21,249 bases of DNA from assembly GCA_002701555.1 (NCBI GenBank), contig NZVS01000027.1, positions 1 to 21,249 on the forward strand, in the 5' to 3' direction. A program made the position numbers and the translations under genes. This document shows positions 1 through 7,996 of the stretch, piece after piece. Numbering within the stretch: position 1 is the stretch's first letter; the number at the start of each line of letters is the position of its first letter. The stretch comes from Alphaproteobacteria bacterium. Lineage in GTDB: Bacteria; Pseudomonadota; Alphaproteobacteria; Micavibrionales; Micavibrionaceae. Below the pieces are notes generated by a model. That model was not told the origin of the DNA, did no database searches, and saw only the letters and a program-made list of their open reading frames with translations.

Positions 1-952
1 TTTACACGGCAAGTGTAAACTGCCCCATAGCGTTACAGGGACAACTATGGATATGTTTTGTGCATCGTCTATGGAGGCGATAGCTTTTGCAGATGCGCTG
101 AGCGCACGCAACCCTAATGATGTCTATATAGTGACTGGTGTCCAAAGCATGAGCCAAGTAGAGATGGGCGGATTCAATCCGATGTTTAGTGAAGATGTTT
201 TAAATTCCAATCCTGCCAACTTCCTGAGCATGGGTAATACGGCGGAAAATCTAGTCGAAATATATGGTATAACACGAAAAGAACAGGACGAGTTTGCCGT
301 TGCCTCTCATAGGAAAATGGCCGAAGCACAAAGTAAAAGGCATTTTGACAATGAAACCGTCCCCATTAGCGGAGTGAATGAGGATGACGGGGTACGTGCC
401 GATAGTACTGTCAAAGCCGCGGGAAAACTAGGTGGCGCATTCAGGAATGGCGGTTCGGTCACGGCTGCTAATTCCTCTCAGGTGACTGACGGCGCATCCG
501 CAGTGATGGTAACTTCTGCCGCATTTGCTGAAGAAAACAACTTGCCTGTAAAGGCAGTTATACTCTCTACTGGCGAAACAGGACTTGCTCCAATGGTTAT
601 GGGTTTGGGTCCGGTCGAAGCCAGTAATGAAGCCTTAAAAAAGGCAAACCTGACCATGGAAGATATAGATGTTATTGAGGTGAACGAGGCCTTTGCCGCG
701 CAAGTTCTGGCATGTGTCAAGGAATGGGACAAACAAGGCGTCAAGATCGATATGGATAAAGTCAATGTTGATGGTGGCGCCATTGCCATAGGTCATCCGT
801 TTGGTGCAACAGGTGCCCGCATGGTTGGTCATTTGTCTGAAATTCTGAACCGTGAAAACAAGCGTTTTGGATTGGCCACCCTATGTATAGGCGGCGGTCA
901 GGGGAAAGCCATGGTTATAGAGAATCCAAATTATAAAGAACCGTCTCTTTAA
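1..952 (+). CDS. fadA: Acetyl-CoA C-acyltransferase (thiolase), 5' end cut by window
   Basis: This enzyme cleaves 3-ketoacyl-CoA with CoA, the last step of the beta-oxidation cycle. The reading frame is open from base 2 without a stop, and the residues before the ATG at 47 (KLPHSVTGTT) fit the thiolase fold, so that ATG is internal and the gene starts before the window. The nucleophilic cysteine lies in FCASS (codon 59-61). NEAFAAQ (about 683-703), the active-site histidine in GHPFGATGAR (His codon 794-796) and the second catalytic cysteine in CIGGGQG (Cys codon 884-886) are all present, so the enzyme should be active. It is 58 nt upstream of the dehydrogenase/hydratase gene on the same strand and is likely cotranscribed with it. 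The family is certain. Whether it is a broad FadA/FadI type or a short-chain acetyl-CoA acetyltransferase cannot be told from sequence alone; the neighbours favour beta-oxidation. Confidence 0.93.
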   Translation, partial: LHGKCKLPHSVTGTTMDMFCASSMEAIAFADALSARNPNDVYIVTGVQSMSQVEMGGFNPMFSEDVLNSNPANFLSMGNTAENLVEIYGITRKEQDEFAVASHRKMAEAQSKRHFDNETVPISGVNEDDGVRADSTVKAAGKLGGAFRNGGSVTAANSSQVTDGASAVMVTSAAFAEENNLPVKAVILSTGETGLAPMVMGLGPVEASNEALKKANLTMEDIDVIEVNEAFAAQVLACVKEWDKQGVKIDMDKVNVDGGAIAIGHPFGATGARMVGHLSEILNRENKRFGLATLCIGGGQGKAMVIENPNYKEPSL

Positions 953-1010
953 CTTTTGAAGAAGACTTCTATGTTATTATTAGAGAACTAAAATATACGG
1001 GAATAAATTC

Positions 1011-3734
1011 ATGTCAGATGTCAAAAAAGTAGCAGTAATAGGTGCAGGCGCAATGGGGTCAGGTATTGCAGCGCAAGCCGCCAACGCCGGATGCGAAGTT
1101 GTGTTACTAGACAAATTCGAAGGGGTTGCTGACAAGGCCGTTGAACGCATGAGGAAAGCAAAACCGACTGATGTTTTTAATGCCGGTTTCATGGTTCCAT
1201 CCAATGCAAAACGTGTAACTACCGGAACAATTGATAATGATATTGAAAAAATCGCTGATGCAGATGTTATTGTTGAGGCAGTTTTTGAACGTCTGGATAT
1301 CAAGCAGGAAACATTTAATTTAATTCACGAGCACGCAAAGCCGGACGCGGTTATAACCTCTAATACCTCGACAATCCAGATTGAAAAACTTGTAGAGGGC
1401 ATGCCCGAGGATTTCAAAAAACGTTTTATGAATACGCATTTCTTCAATCCAGTGCGTTTCATGGCTTTGCTTGAGGTTATTCAGGGGAAAGATACAGACC
1501 CGGCCGTTTTTGAGCAGATGCGCGAATTTGGTGACAAGGTTTTAGGGAAGAAAGTGGTAAAGGCAAAAGACAGCCCGGCCTTTATCGGTAATCGTATTGG
1601 TGTCTATATGATTGAACGCGCTACCAAGGAAGCTAAAGCGCTGAATTTTCCGATTGAGGATGTCGATGCGATCTTAAGCCCTGCATTTGGTTTTCCAAAG
1701 CTTGGTGTATATAAGCTTGGTGACACAGTCGGGATTGATATCTTGCAACATGTAGGACAGAACCTTCATGACGGACTACCTGCCAATGACGAGTTTAACG
1801 AAATTTACGATCCGGCCTTTATAGAGCAAATGGTCGAAGATAAACGCACAGGCCGCAAAAGCGAGTCTGGAGAAGGATTTTACCGTGTCAAAAAAGATGA
1901 CGATGGGAACGTTATAAAAGATGCCAAGGGTAAGCCTGTAAAACAGGCTATCGATCTGAAAACAGGCGAATACAGCGATGCCATTAAAAGTAAATTTTTC
2001 AAAATGAACTTTAAGAAAAAGCACGGCTCTTACGCTAAATTTTTCGATTCCAGCAGCCGTGCAGCCACATTTGCCTGGCCGGTTATGCGTGATACCATGC
2101 TGTATGTTCTAAACCATGCCGAGGATGTCGCATTTGATACACTAGCTGTAGATGAGGCGATGCGTGCCGGATTTAATTGGAAAAAAGGACCTTTCCAGTT
2201 GTTGGATGATTTTGGTGTTGAATGGTTTGCAGATAAGGTTCGCGAAGACGGAATGACTGTTCCACCTTTATTGGAAAAAGCTGAAAAGCGTGGTCGTTTT
2301 TACGCGGTTGATAATAACGTCTCAAAAATCATGACCTTTGACGGATCACTTATGCCGACACACCGTGATGATGGTACTTTGCGTTTATCAGATATCAAAT
2401 TGAAATCAAAGCCTCTGGTGTCAGGTTTGTCAGCAAGTAGTTGGGATCTGGGTGACGGTGTCGTTTGTTATGAATTTCATGGCATAAATAATATGGTGGA
2501 CCCTACCTCTCTGAATGTGCTGAACAAAACTTTGAAGCTGATTGAGAACAGTAACGGAAAGTATAAAGCTCTCGTAGTGTATAACGAAGGCGATAAGTTT
2601 TCAGCCGGTGCAAATATTGGACTTGTTCACATGTTTAATACTTTGGCTGACAATAAACTGACCCGTGCGCTTGGTTTATCAAATTTCTTCAAAAACAAGG
2701 TTTATAACTTTCTTGGCGAGTTCATTTTCCAAGGGCAAGCCATTTACAAGGCCATGCGCGAAGCGCCCTTCCCTGTTATCGGCGCACCTAAAGGGCAACC
2801 CGAAAACATGGCATTGGGTGGTGGGTGTGAAATCCTTCTTCACTGTGACGCAGTACAGTCCGGTCCGGAGCAAATTATCGGCCTTGTCGAGGCAGGTGTA
2901 GGACTTGTTCCTGCTTGGGGCGGATGTGCTCGTTATCTGGAACGCTCTCAAATAGCTGAGGGGCAAAGAGGCCCGATGGCAGCAACTATGAAAGCCACCA
3001 TGGCTATTGCCGCACCTATGGAGGGAATGGGTTTTTCAGCTCAGGATTCAATGAAAAAGCTCTGGCTCAGAAAAGGTGTTGATCAGGTTTCAATGAATCC
3101 AGATCACGTCTTAATAGATGCCAAAAACCGCGCGCTTGCGATGGCAAATGATAACTATACTCCGCCTAGCGAACCTGTTTATCATCTTCCCGGTAAATCA
3201 GGTAAAGCCGCAATTCGTATGAATGTCGATACAATGTATATGCGTGGTGATGATCCGAACAAAGGTGTTAACCATGTCGATGTTAAAATTGCTGATTGTC
3301 TGGCGGATATAACAACTGGCGGCGAGACTATTAACAATGAACAAGTGGAAACGCATGTTGCAGATCATCAGGACCGCGTCCGCCAGTTGATTACGGCTTC
3401 AGCTAACGGAACGACTGATGTTTATCAGGGTATTCCACTAACAGAAGCACGTATTTTGCAACTGGAAAGAAACGGCATTATGACGCTGGCTCATACAGAT
3501 GCGACCTCTAAACGGCTGGCTTATATGGTTGGGAAGAAAAAACCCTTGCGTGAAAAACATCTTAACCCGATGGCTAACCCTGCTGAACTGCGCAACGAAC
3601 TACAGAGAGTATGTCTGCCATTGCGCGAACCAACAGGCAAACCTCTTGAGGGTGAAGACGCGGAAAAACTGGAATCTATGGCTACTACTACAAAGCGTGC
3701 ACTTACCTTAGCTAAAAAGCTTGGTCTGGCATAA
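1011..3734 (+). CDS. fadB: 3-hydroxyacyl-CoA dehydrogenase / enoyl-CoA hydratase fusion (FadB/FadJ-like, dehydrogenase first)
   Basis: This 907-residue bifunctional protein hydrates 2-enoyl-CoA and oxidises the resulting 3-hydroxyacyl-CoA with NAD. An NAD-binding Rossmann fold opens it (GAGAMGSG, residues 11-18). The dehydrogenase catalytic pair is visible as His143 in HFFNPV and Glu155 in LLEVI. Dehydrogenase C-terminal domains follow at about 187-290 and 345-410. A crotonase domain lies at about 475-710, with an oxyanion-hole segment KFSAGAN (529-535) and two candidate catalytic glutamates, Glu607 in GGGCE and Glu627 in VEAGVG, matching the pair in E. coli FadB. The domain order is the reverse of E. 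coli FadB/FadJ, where the hydratase comes first; as I recall, the reversed order is known from alphaproteobacteria such as Rickettsia and Caulobacter. The last 200 residues are less recognisable. The start has only a weak ribosome-binding site (acggga), which suggests translation linked to the upstream gene. Confidence 0.95.
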   Translation: MSDVKKVAVIGAGAMGSGIAAQAANAGCEVVLLDKFEGVADKAVERMRKAKPTDVFNAGFMVPSNAKRVTTGTIDNDIEKIADADVIVEAVFERLDIKQETFNLIHEHAKPDAVITSNTSTIQIEKLVEGMPEDFKKRFMNTHFFNPVRFMALLEVIQGKDTDPAVFEQMREFGDKVLGKKVVKAKDSPAFIGNRIGVYMIERATKEAKALNFPIEDVDAILSPAFGFPKLGVYKLGDTVGIDILQHVGQNLHDGLPANDEFNEIYDPAFIEQMVEDKRTGRKSESGEGFYRVKKDDDGNVIKDAKGKPVKQAIDLKTGEYSDAIKSKFFKMNFKKKHGSYAKFFDSSSRAATFAWPVMRDTMLYVLNHAEDVAFDTLAVDEAMRAGFNWKKGPFQLLDDFGVEWFADKVREDGMTVPPLLEKAEKRGRFYAVDNNVSKIMTFDGSLMPTHRDDGTLRLSDIKLKSKPLVSGLSASSWDLGDGVVCYEFHGINNMVDPTSLNVLNKTLKLIENSNGKYKALVVYNEGDKFSAGANIGLVHMFNTLADNKLTRALGLSNFFKNKVYNFLGEFIFQGQAIYKAMREAPFPVIGAPKGQPENMALGGGCEILLHCDAVQSGPEQIIGLVEAGVGLVPAWGGCARYLERSQIAEGQRGPMAATMKATMAIAAPMEGMGFSAQDSMKKLWLRKGVDQVSMNPDHVLIDAKNRALAMANDNYTPPSEPVYHLPGKSGKAAIRMNVDTMYMRGDDPNKGVNHVDVKIADCLADITTGGETINNEQVETHVADHQDRVRQLITASANGTTDVYQGIPLTEARILQLERNGIMTLAHTDATSKRLAYMVGKKKPLREKHLNPMANPAELRNELQRVCLPLREPTGKPLEGEDAEKLESMATTTKRALTLAKKLGLA

Positions 3735-3744
3735 TTAAAACTAC

Positions 3745-3750
3745 AGGAGA
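3745..3750 (+). promoter_or_regulatory. Ribosome-binding site of fadE
   Basis: AGGAGA ends five bases before the ATG at 3756. This strong Shine-Dalgarno fixes the fadE start in the 21-nt gap after the upstream gene. It supports a short N-terminus without the membrane segment found in E. coli FadE. Confidence 0.7.
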
Positions 3751-3755
3751 TTATA

Positions 3756-6056
3756 ATGACGAGTAAATTAACCTACGTAAAAGCTCTGTTCGATGATAAA
3801 GCGGCTTTAAAAGTATTGGAAGGTACAGCGCGCGGCATTTCTGAAACCGAGTGGTCGGCATTAACCGCAGGAACCGCCGGATATGAAGCTTCTTTATTTA
3901 CGGGGCAACCCGATTGGAAAGGTTTGATGGACACGCCTGATCCTGAACTGACAGAAGAAGAGCAAAGCTTCCTTGATAATGAAGTTGAAGAATTATGTGG
4001 CATGGTTAATGACTGGAAAGTGCGTGACGAGTTGCACGACCTTCCACCCGAAGTGTGGCAGTTCATAAAGGAAAAAGGCTTTTTCGGACTTATTATCCCA
4101 AAGAAGTATGGCGGTAAGGAATTTTCGGCCTATGCACACTCCCAAATCGTAGCCAAGCTCGGATCACGTAGCGGGACTGCCGCCGTTTCAGTTATGGTAC
4201 CGAACTCTCTCGGACCTGCTGAACTACTTTTACAGTATGGAACGGAAGAACAAAAAAATCACTTTCTTCCTCGCCTCGCCCAAGGCTTGGAAACACCCTG
4301 TTTTGCCCTCACTAGTGAAAAAGCTGGTTCAGATGCAACCAGCCTGACAGATGAAGGCGTTGTCTTTAAAGATGCTGAAACAGGTGAATTGAAAATCCGC
4401 CTTAACTGGAAAAAACGCTATACAACACTTGCTCCCGTATCCACGATTTTGGGAGTAGCCTATCGCCTTAAAGACCCCGAGGGCCTTTTAGGAGGGGAAA
4501 AAGATCTAGGTATCACTTTGTCACTTGTACCCTCTGATACAAAAGGCGTTAACAGAAACTTCCGCCACAGACCCGGGGGATCACCTTTTCAGAACGGCCC
4601 CCATTGGGGTAAGGATGTTGAGGTTCCTCTAGACACAATTATAGGCGGTCAAAAAGAAGCAGGTAACGGCTGGAACATGTTAGTGGATTGCCTGTCGATT
4701 GGACGTGCAATATCTCTTCCTGCCTCATCAAACGGGTCAGCAAAATATCTTGCCCGTGTAACAGGTGCCTATGCCCGTGTCCGCAAACAGTTTGAAATGC
4801 CGATTGCAAATATGGAAGCTATTCAAGAATATCTGACACGCATCGCCGGATATACATATATGGTTGACTCTGCAACTGTTCTGCCATTACAGGATCTGGA
4901 TATTGCCCATAAAACAGGTGATAAAGCCCGCCCTGCTGTGTCCTCTGCTATTTTGAAATACAATACAACACTCACCAGCGCCGCAATCATTAATGATTCA
5001 ATGGCAGTACACGCTGGTAAGGCCGTTGTCGAAGGGCCCAACAACCCCGTTGCCCATTTATATCAGACAGCACCTGTTGGCCTGACTGTTGAAGGCGCAA
5101 CTAGCCTGACACGCGCTTTAATGACATTTGGGCAGGGGTCATTCCTTGCTCATCCTTATACTTTAAAGGAAATTCAGGCGGCCAAAGCCAATGACGCCCA
5201 AAAAGCCGGAAAAACACTTCGCGGTCATGTGGCGTATATGGTTGGGAATTACTTTCGCTCTATGGGGCGCGGTATTACTAACGGGGCTTTAACACCTGCT
5301 CCACATGATGGTCCTGATAAGGCCTATTATCAGCAAACGAACCGCTTAACGACCGCCTTTACTGCAGTTGCCAATGTGATTATGGTGACTTTCCAGTCCA
5401 AGTTGAAAGGGAAGCAGCGTATCTCTGCTTTGATGGCGGATACATTAAGTAACCTATATATGGCTTCTCAGGTCCTGCGCCGCTGGAATTACGAAGGTCG
5501 TCTGGAAGAAGACAGGCCACTTATGGAATGGTGCTGTCAAACACTTCTTTATAACGCAGAGCAAAATCTCGGCGAAGTTATAGATAATATGCCCGGAGCA
5601 GCATTAAGGGGAGCTCTTCGTGCATCGGCATTTCCATTGGGACAGCGGATTAAAAAGCCTTCTCATCGTCTTGCTAACAAAGTAGCCAATATTATCACTC
5701 AACCAGGCGAGGCACGCGACCGTTTGACACGGGGCATGTATATTCCGGATCAAAAAGATGATTATGTTACGCGTCTGGAAAGTGCTTTCTTACTTGCTCA
5801 TAAGTCAGAACCCTATGAAGCAGCCATTACACATGGGCTGAAGAAAGGTAAAATAGAGCCTACAGCCGATACCAAATCACTTGTATCGCAAGCTATTAAG
5901 CATGGTTTTATTGAAGAGGGGACAAACATTGATGAAGTTGCAAAACTTTTGGAGGATACTGAAAAAGCACGCAATGATATTGTGGCCGTGGACTGCTTCC
6001 CTCTTGATTGGGTAGGTGAGCCCCTAAATCCTGAAGGACCAATTGTCCCTAAATAA
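3756..6056 (+). CDS. fadE: FadE-type acyl-CoA dehydrogenase, soluble form
   Basis: This FAD enzyme performs the first step of beta-oxidation, acyl-CoA to trans-2-enoyl-CoA. Its 766 residues follow E. coli FadE closely from memory: LPPEVWQFIKEKGFF (97-111), YGGKEFSAYA (118-127), VPNSLGPAELL (148-158), PCFALTSEKAGSDA (181-194), the LGITLSLVPSD stretch, and TVEGATSLTRA with the likely catalytic base Glu446. The C-terminal FadE-specific extension (about 460-766) is also present. E. coli FadE is about 814 residues and begins with membrane-spanning helices. Here the protein starts at the equivalent of the post-membrane region (GISETEWSALTAGT aligning with the E. coli MSRTEKEAIDAGT region), so it is probably cytosolic or peripheral. 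It is the third gene of the operon, with a strong Shine-Dalgarno at 3745-3750 and a hairpin after the stop. The electron acceptor would be ETF, not encoded here. Confidence 0.95.
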   Translation: MTSKLTYVKALFDDKAALKVLEGTARGISETEWSALTAGTAGYEASLFTGQPDWKGLMDTPDPELTEEEQSFLDNEVEELCGMVNDWKVRDELHDLPPEVWQFIKEKGFFGLIIPKKYGGKEFSAYAHSQIVAKLGSRSGTAAVSVMVPNSLGPAELLLQYGTEEQKNHFLPRLAQGLETPCFALTSEKAGSDATSLTDEGVVFKDAETGELKIRLNWKKRYTTLAPVSTILGVAYRLKDPEGLLGGEKDLGITLSLVPSDTKGVNRNFRHRPGGSPFQNGPHWGKDVEVPLDTIIGGQKEAGNGWNMLVDCLSIGRAISLPASSNGSAKYLARVTGAYARVRKQFEMPIANMEAIQEYLTRIAGYTYMVDSATVLPLQDLDIAHKTGDKARPAVSSAILKYNTTLTSAAIINDSMAVHAGKAVVEGPNNPVAHLYQTAPVGLTVEGATSLTRALMTFGQGSFLAHPYTLKEIQAAKANDAQKAGKTLRGHVAYMVGNYFRSMGRGITNGALTPAPHDGPDKAYYQQTNRLTTAFTAVANVIMVTFQSKLKGKQRISALMADTLSNLYMASQVLRRWNYEGRLEEDRPLMEWCCQTLLYNAEQNLGEVIDNMPGAALRGALRASAFPLGQRIKKPSHRLANKVANIITQPGEARDRLTRGMYIPDQKDDYVTRLESAFLLAHKSEPYEAAITHGLKKGKIEPTADTKSLVSQAIKHGFIEEGTNIDEVAKLLEDTEKARNDIVAVDCFPLDWVGEPLNPEGPIVPK

Positions 6057-6078
6057 GTTTTGATAAATACAGATTTAG

Positions 6079-6100
6079 ACAGGGGCCTAATGGCCCCTGT
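6079..6100 (+). terminator. Hairpin terminator after the beta-oxidation operon
   Basis: A perfect 9-bp stem, ACAGGGGCC / GGCCCCTGT, with a TAAT loop lies 23 nt past the fadE stop. The following tract is only mildly T-rich (TTGCATTTTG), so termination efficiency is uncertain, but the GC-rich stem and its location fit an operon end. Confidence 0.7.
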
Positions 6101-6173
6101 TGCATTTTGGGAACAGTATTGATTTTCTTTCTGTAAAGCCCCTTCCAATAAATATCTAATACTATACTTTAGA

Positions 6174-6193
6174 GTAAGTATTTTTAAACTTAC
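6174..6193 (+). promoter_or_regulatory. Leader hairpin before the outer-membrane protein gene
   Basis: GTAAGT (6174-6179) and ACTTAC (6188-6193) form a perfect 6-bp stem with an 8-nt A/T loop. A second, outer pairing is possible between CTTTA (6167-6171) and TAAAG (6198-6202), and that arm overlaps the Shine-Dalgarno AAAGGA (6199-6204). A TATACT at 6163-6168 could be a -10 box, in which case the outer arm would not be transcribed. A structural role in translation or mRNA stability is inference. Confidence 0.35.
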
Positions 6194-6211
6194 GACTTAA
6201 AGGATAAAACG

Positions 6212-6796
6212 ATGACAAGATTTTTACTTGCTACTGCAGCTGTAGTTGCACTTTCTGCTCCAGCCATGGCTGACAGCTATAACAATAATAGCCCATTCGG
6301 CTCAGCCCTTACAGGTGCCTATGTTGGTGCAATGGGTGGATACTCTTGGTCGGAACTAGATACAGCAGCAGGTGATGTTGATGTTGATGGTGCTGACTAC
6401 GGTGTTTTCGTTGGTTACAAACTAGACCAATACCTTCAAAATTCAATTGGTATCAATGGTGCTATCGAAGCTCATTATGCATGGTCAAGTGCAGACGGTG
6501 ACATTGCCGGTGCCGATGTTGAAAAAGATGATGAGTGGGGCGTGAGCTTCAGACCAGGTCTTTCAATCTCTGAAAGCATTAACCCATACGGTATCCTTGG
6601 TTACAAGCGCGCTGAGTTTGAAACAGCTGCCGGTAGCGAAGATTATGATGGTTTTGAACTAGGTATTGGTACTGAGCTTGTTGCTTATGGTGATTTTGGT
6701 ATCCGTGCTGAATACGCTCACACCTTCTACGGTGAAGAAGACGGTGTTGACCCTGATGAAGATACACTTCGCCTTGGTGTTGCGTACCACTTCTAA
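6212..6796 (+). CDS. Outer-membrane beta-barrel protein (OmpA/OmpX-like porin fold)
   Basis: This 194-residue protein has a clear Sec signal peptide (MTRFLLATAAVVALSAPAMA, cleavage after residue 20). The mature protein has alternating-hydrophobicity strands, glycine-aromatic motifs (GAYVGAMGGYSW, NPYGILGYKR, GIRAEYAH) and a C-terminal phenylalanine (LGVAYHF), the signal for the outer-membrane assembly machinery. The size suits an eight-stranded barrel. The loops are strikingly acidic (AGDVDVDGADYG, DGDIAGADVEKDDE, EEDGVDPDED), and residues 48-70 and 135-155 look like copies of one another (E-L/F-D/E-TAAG...D.DG). A Shine-Dalgarno AAAGGA lies at 6199-6204. It is a single-gene unit: the fadE hairpin is upstream and a strong terminator is downstream. 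The precise role (adhesion, porin-like or structural) is unknown. Confidence 0.88.
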   Translation: MTRFLLATAAVVALSAPAMADSYNNNSPFGSALTGAYVGAMGGYSWSELDTAAGDVDVDGADYGVFVGYKLDQYLQNSIGINGAIEAHYAWSSADGDIAGADVEKDDEWGVSFRPGLSISESINPYGILGYKRAEFETAAGSEDYDGFELGIGTELVAYGDFGIRAEYAHTFYGEEDGVDPDEDTLRLGVAYHF

Positions 6797-6810
6797 GAAA
6801 AAGAATTTTA

Positions 6811-6843
6811 AAAAAGCCCGGAATACTCTCCGGGCTTTTTTTT
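6811..6843 (+). terminator. Strong intrinsic terminator after the outer-membrane protein gene
   Basis: An 11-bp stem AAAAAGCCCGG (6811-6821) / CCGGGCTTTTT (6830-6840) with an 8-nt loop runs into a T tract ending at 6843. It begins 14 nt after the stop codon. The A tract on the other side gives it some bidirectional character. Confidence 0.92.
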
Positions 6844-6895
6844 ATGAAACTTAAAGCAGTTTTCAGAAGTTTGTTCTTTATAAGGAGTATTAATC

Positions 6896-7057
6896 ATGAA
6901 ACATGAAAATATAACAGTTGAAGATATTATGAGCATGAATGTTTCATCACTTGATGACGCCATTAAAAAAGTTGCAAAAAAATATGATATTTCTGAAGAA
7001 GAAGCAGAAAAATCTTTGACTGAATTAACAGAAAAATCAGATCAAAAGTTATTTTAA
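6896..7057 (+). CDS. Small acidic helical protein, 53 aa, unknown function
   Basis: ATG at 6896 opens a 53-residue reading frame (starting MKHENITVEDIMSM, ending SDQKLF) with a very good Shine-Dalgarno, AAGGAG at 6882-6887, eight bases before the start. The sequence is rich in Lys, Glu and Asp, has no cysteine, and two stretches (about 17-31 and 33-47) look amphipathic-helical: SLDDAIKKVAKKYDI and SEEEAEKSLTELTEK. There is no signal peptide or membrane segment. It sits between the terminator of the outer-membrane protein gene and an AT-rich gap, so it should have its own promoter, though I cannot point to convincing boxes. I do not recognise a family. A two-helix cytosolic or binding protein is all the sequence suggests. 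Confidence 0.6.
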   Translation: MKHENITVEDIMSMNVSSLDDAIKKVAKKYDISEEEAEKSLTELTEKSDQKLF

Positions 7058-7218
7058 CTCTACCAAGCTTTGCTGGATAAGGCTTTCACAAAAATAATGA
7101 ATTTTTAGTATTCCCGGTATTTTAATAAAATTTTAGACAAATTTTATGTTTACATAACATTTATTTAAATATTTTCCACTATTCTCAATAAAGTAATTTT
7201 GAATATTAGCGGAAAATA

Positions 7219-7995
7219 ATGTCACACCAATACAATTTTAACCAACTTCAAGCCATCGCCAGAGCATCAGGAGCCTACCTCCTTGAAGGTGTTGAAACAG
7301 AGAATGTTTTCGCAAACGATCTCGCGACTTTCAATGATGAAGGACTTGGCGGAAAATATGGTACCGAAGGGTATCGCTTGGTTCGTGACCGTATAGATAC
7401 TGAGATCAGATTGGCAAAGGAAGAAGAGGAAGAGAACGCCGATAGACAACTGGAAAATATCGGCTTGATGGAAGATATCCGTAAAGATCAAGAACGAGCC
7501 TTAAAACAAATTACCGTTGGTAACATAACTATGTCAGGAGCGGAATGGGATAAAGCATATGAGAATTTACAGGATGACGACTTTATAGAAAAAGAGAGGT
7601 TAAGGCTTCAAAAACAAGGTAAATCGGATGAGCAGATTGATGAAATTTTAAATGATGCTGTCGTAGTAGTGAAGGGTGCTCAGGAAAACGCAACAGAATC
7701 AGAAAGGGATGCTTCAATAGCAGCGCAGAATGGGCCAAATGCACAACCGGTAAGAGAAGTAATTGAAAGAGCTTCAAGTTTTGAAAGACGCAACAGTCTG
7801 GGTTATACAAATTCAGCAAATATGACAGAAAGATCACTATCATTTTCTGGTGCAAACATAAGTGAGCCCAACGAAACAACTTTACGTGAAAATTTTGCTG
7901 ATGCCGCTAAGGGCGAAAATCAAAGCTATTCAAATATAGACCTTCAACAAACCGTTACAATAGATTCAAAATTGGACACTTTGGGATTAGGTTAG
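7219..7995 (+). CDS. Hypothetical acidic coiled-coil protein, 258 aa
   Basis: I recognise no family. The protein has no signal peptide, no membrane segment and no cysteine. Residues about 53-98 form a highly charged region with a run of glutamates (AKEEEEENADRQ) and heptad-like spacing typical of a coiled coil. A second charged helical segment spans about 108-150. The C-terminal third (about 165-258) is rich in Ser, Asn, Glu and Gln and likely disordered. A weak Shine-Dalgarno (gcggaaa) precedes the ATG. The 161-nt region before it is strongly AT-rich. The gene ends one base from the stop of the convergent secreted-protein gene, with no terminator between them. The charged, cysteine-free, disordered makeup could fit an exported or scaffold protein, but that is speculation. 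Confidence 0.72.
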   Translation: MSHQYNFNQLQAIARASGAYLLEGVETENVFANDLATFNDEGLGGKYGTEGYRLVRDRIDTEIRLAKEEEEENADRQLENIGLMEDIRKDQERALKQITVGNITMSGAEWDKAYENLQDDDFIEKERLRLQKQGKSDEQIDEILNDAVVVVKGAQENATESERDASIAAQNGPNAQPVREVIERASSFERRNSLGYTNSANMTERSLSFSGANISEPNETTLRENFADAAKGENQSYSNIDLQQTVTIDSKLDTLGLG

Positions 7996-7996
7996 C

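Noticed and set aside
7145..7160. Overlapping small palindromes (ATGTT/AACAT, TTATG/CATAA) in the AT-rich gap
   Set aside because: Such short dyads are expected by chance in very AT-rich sequence.
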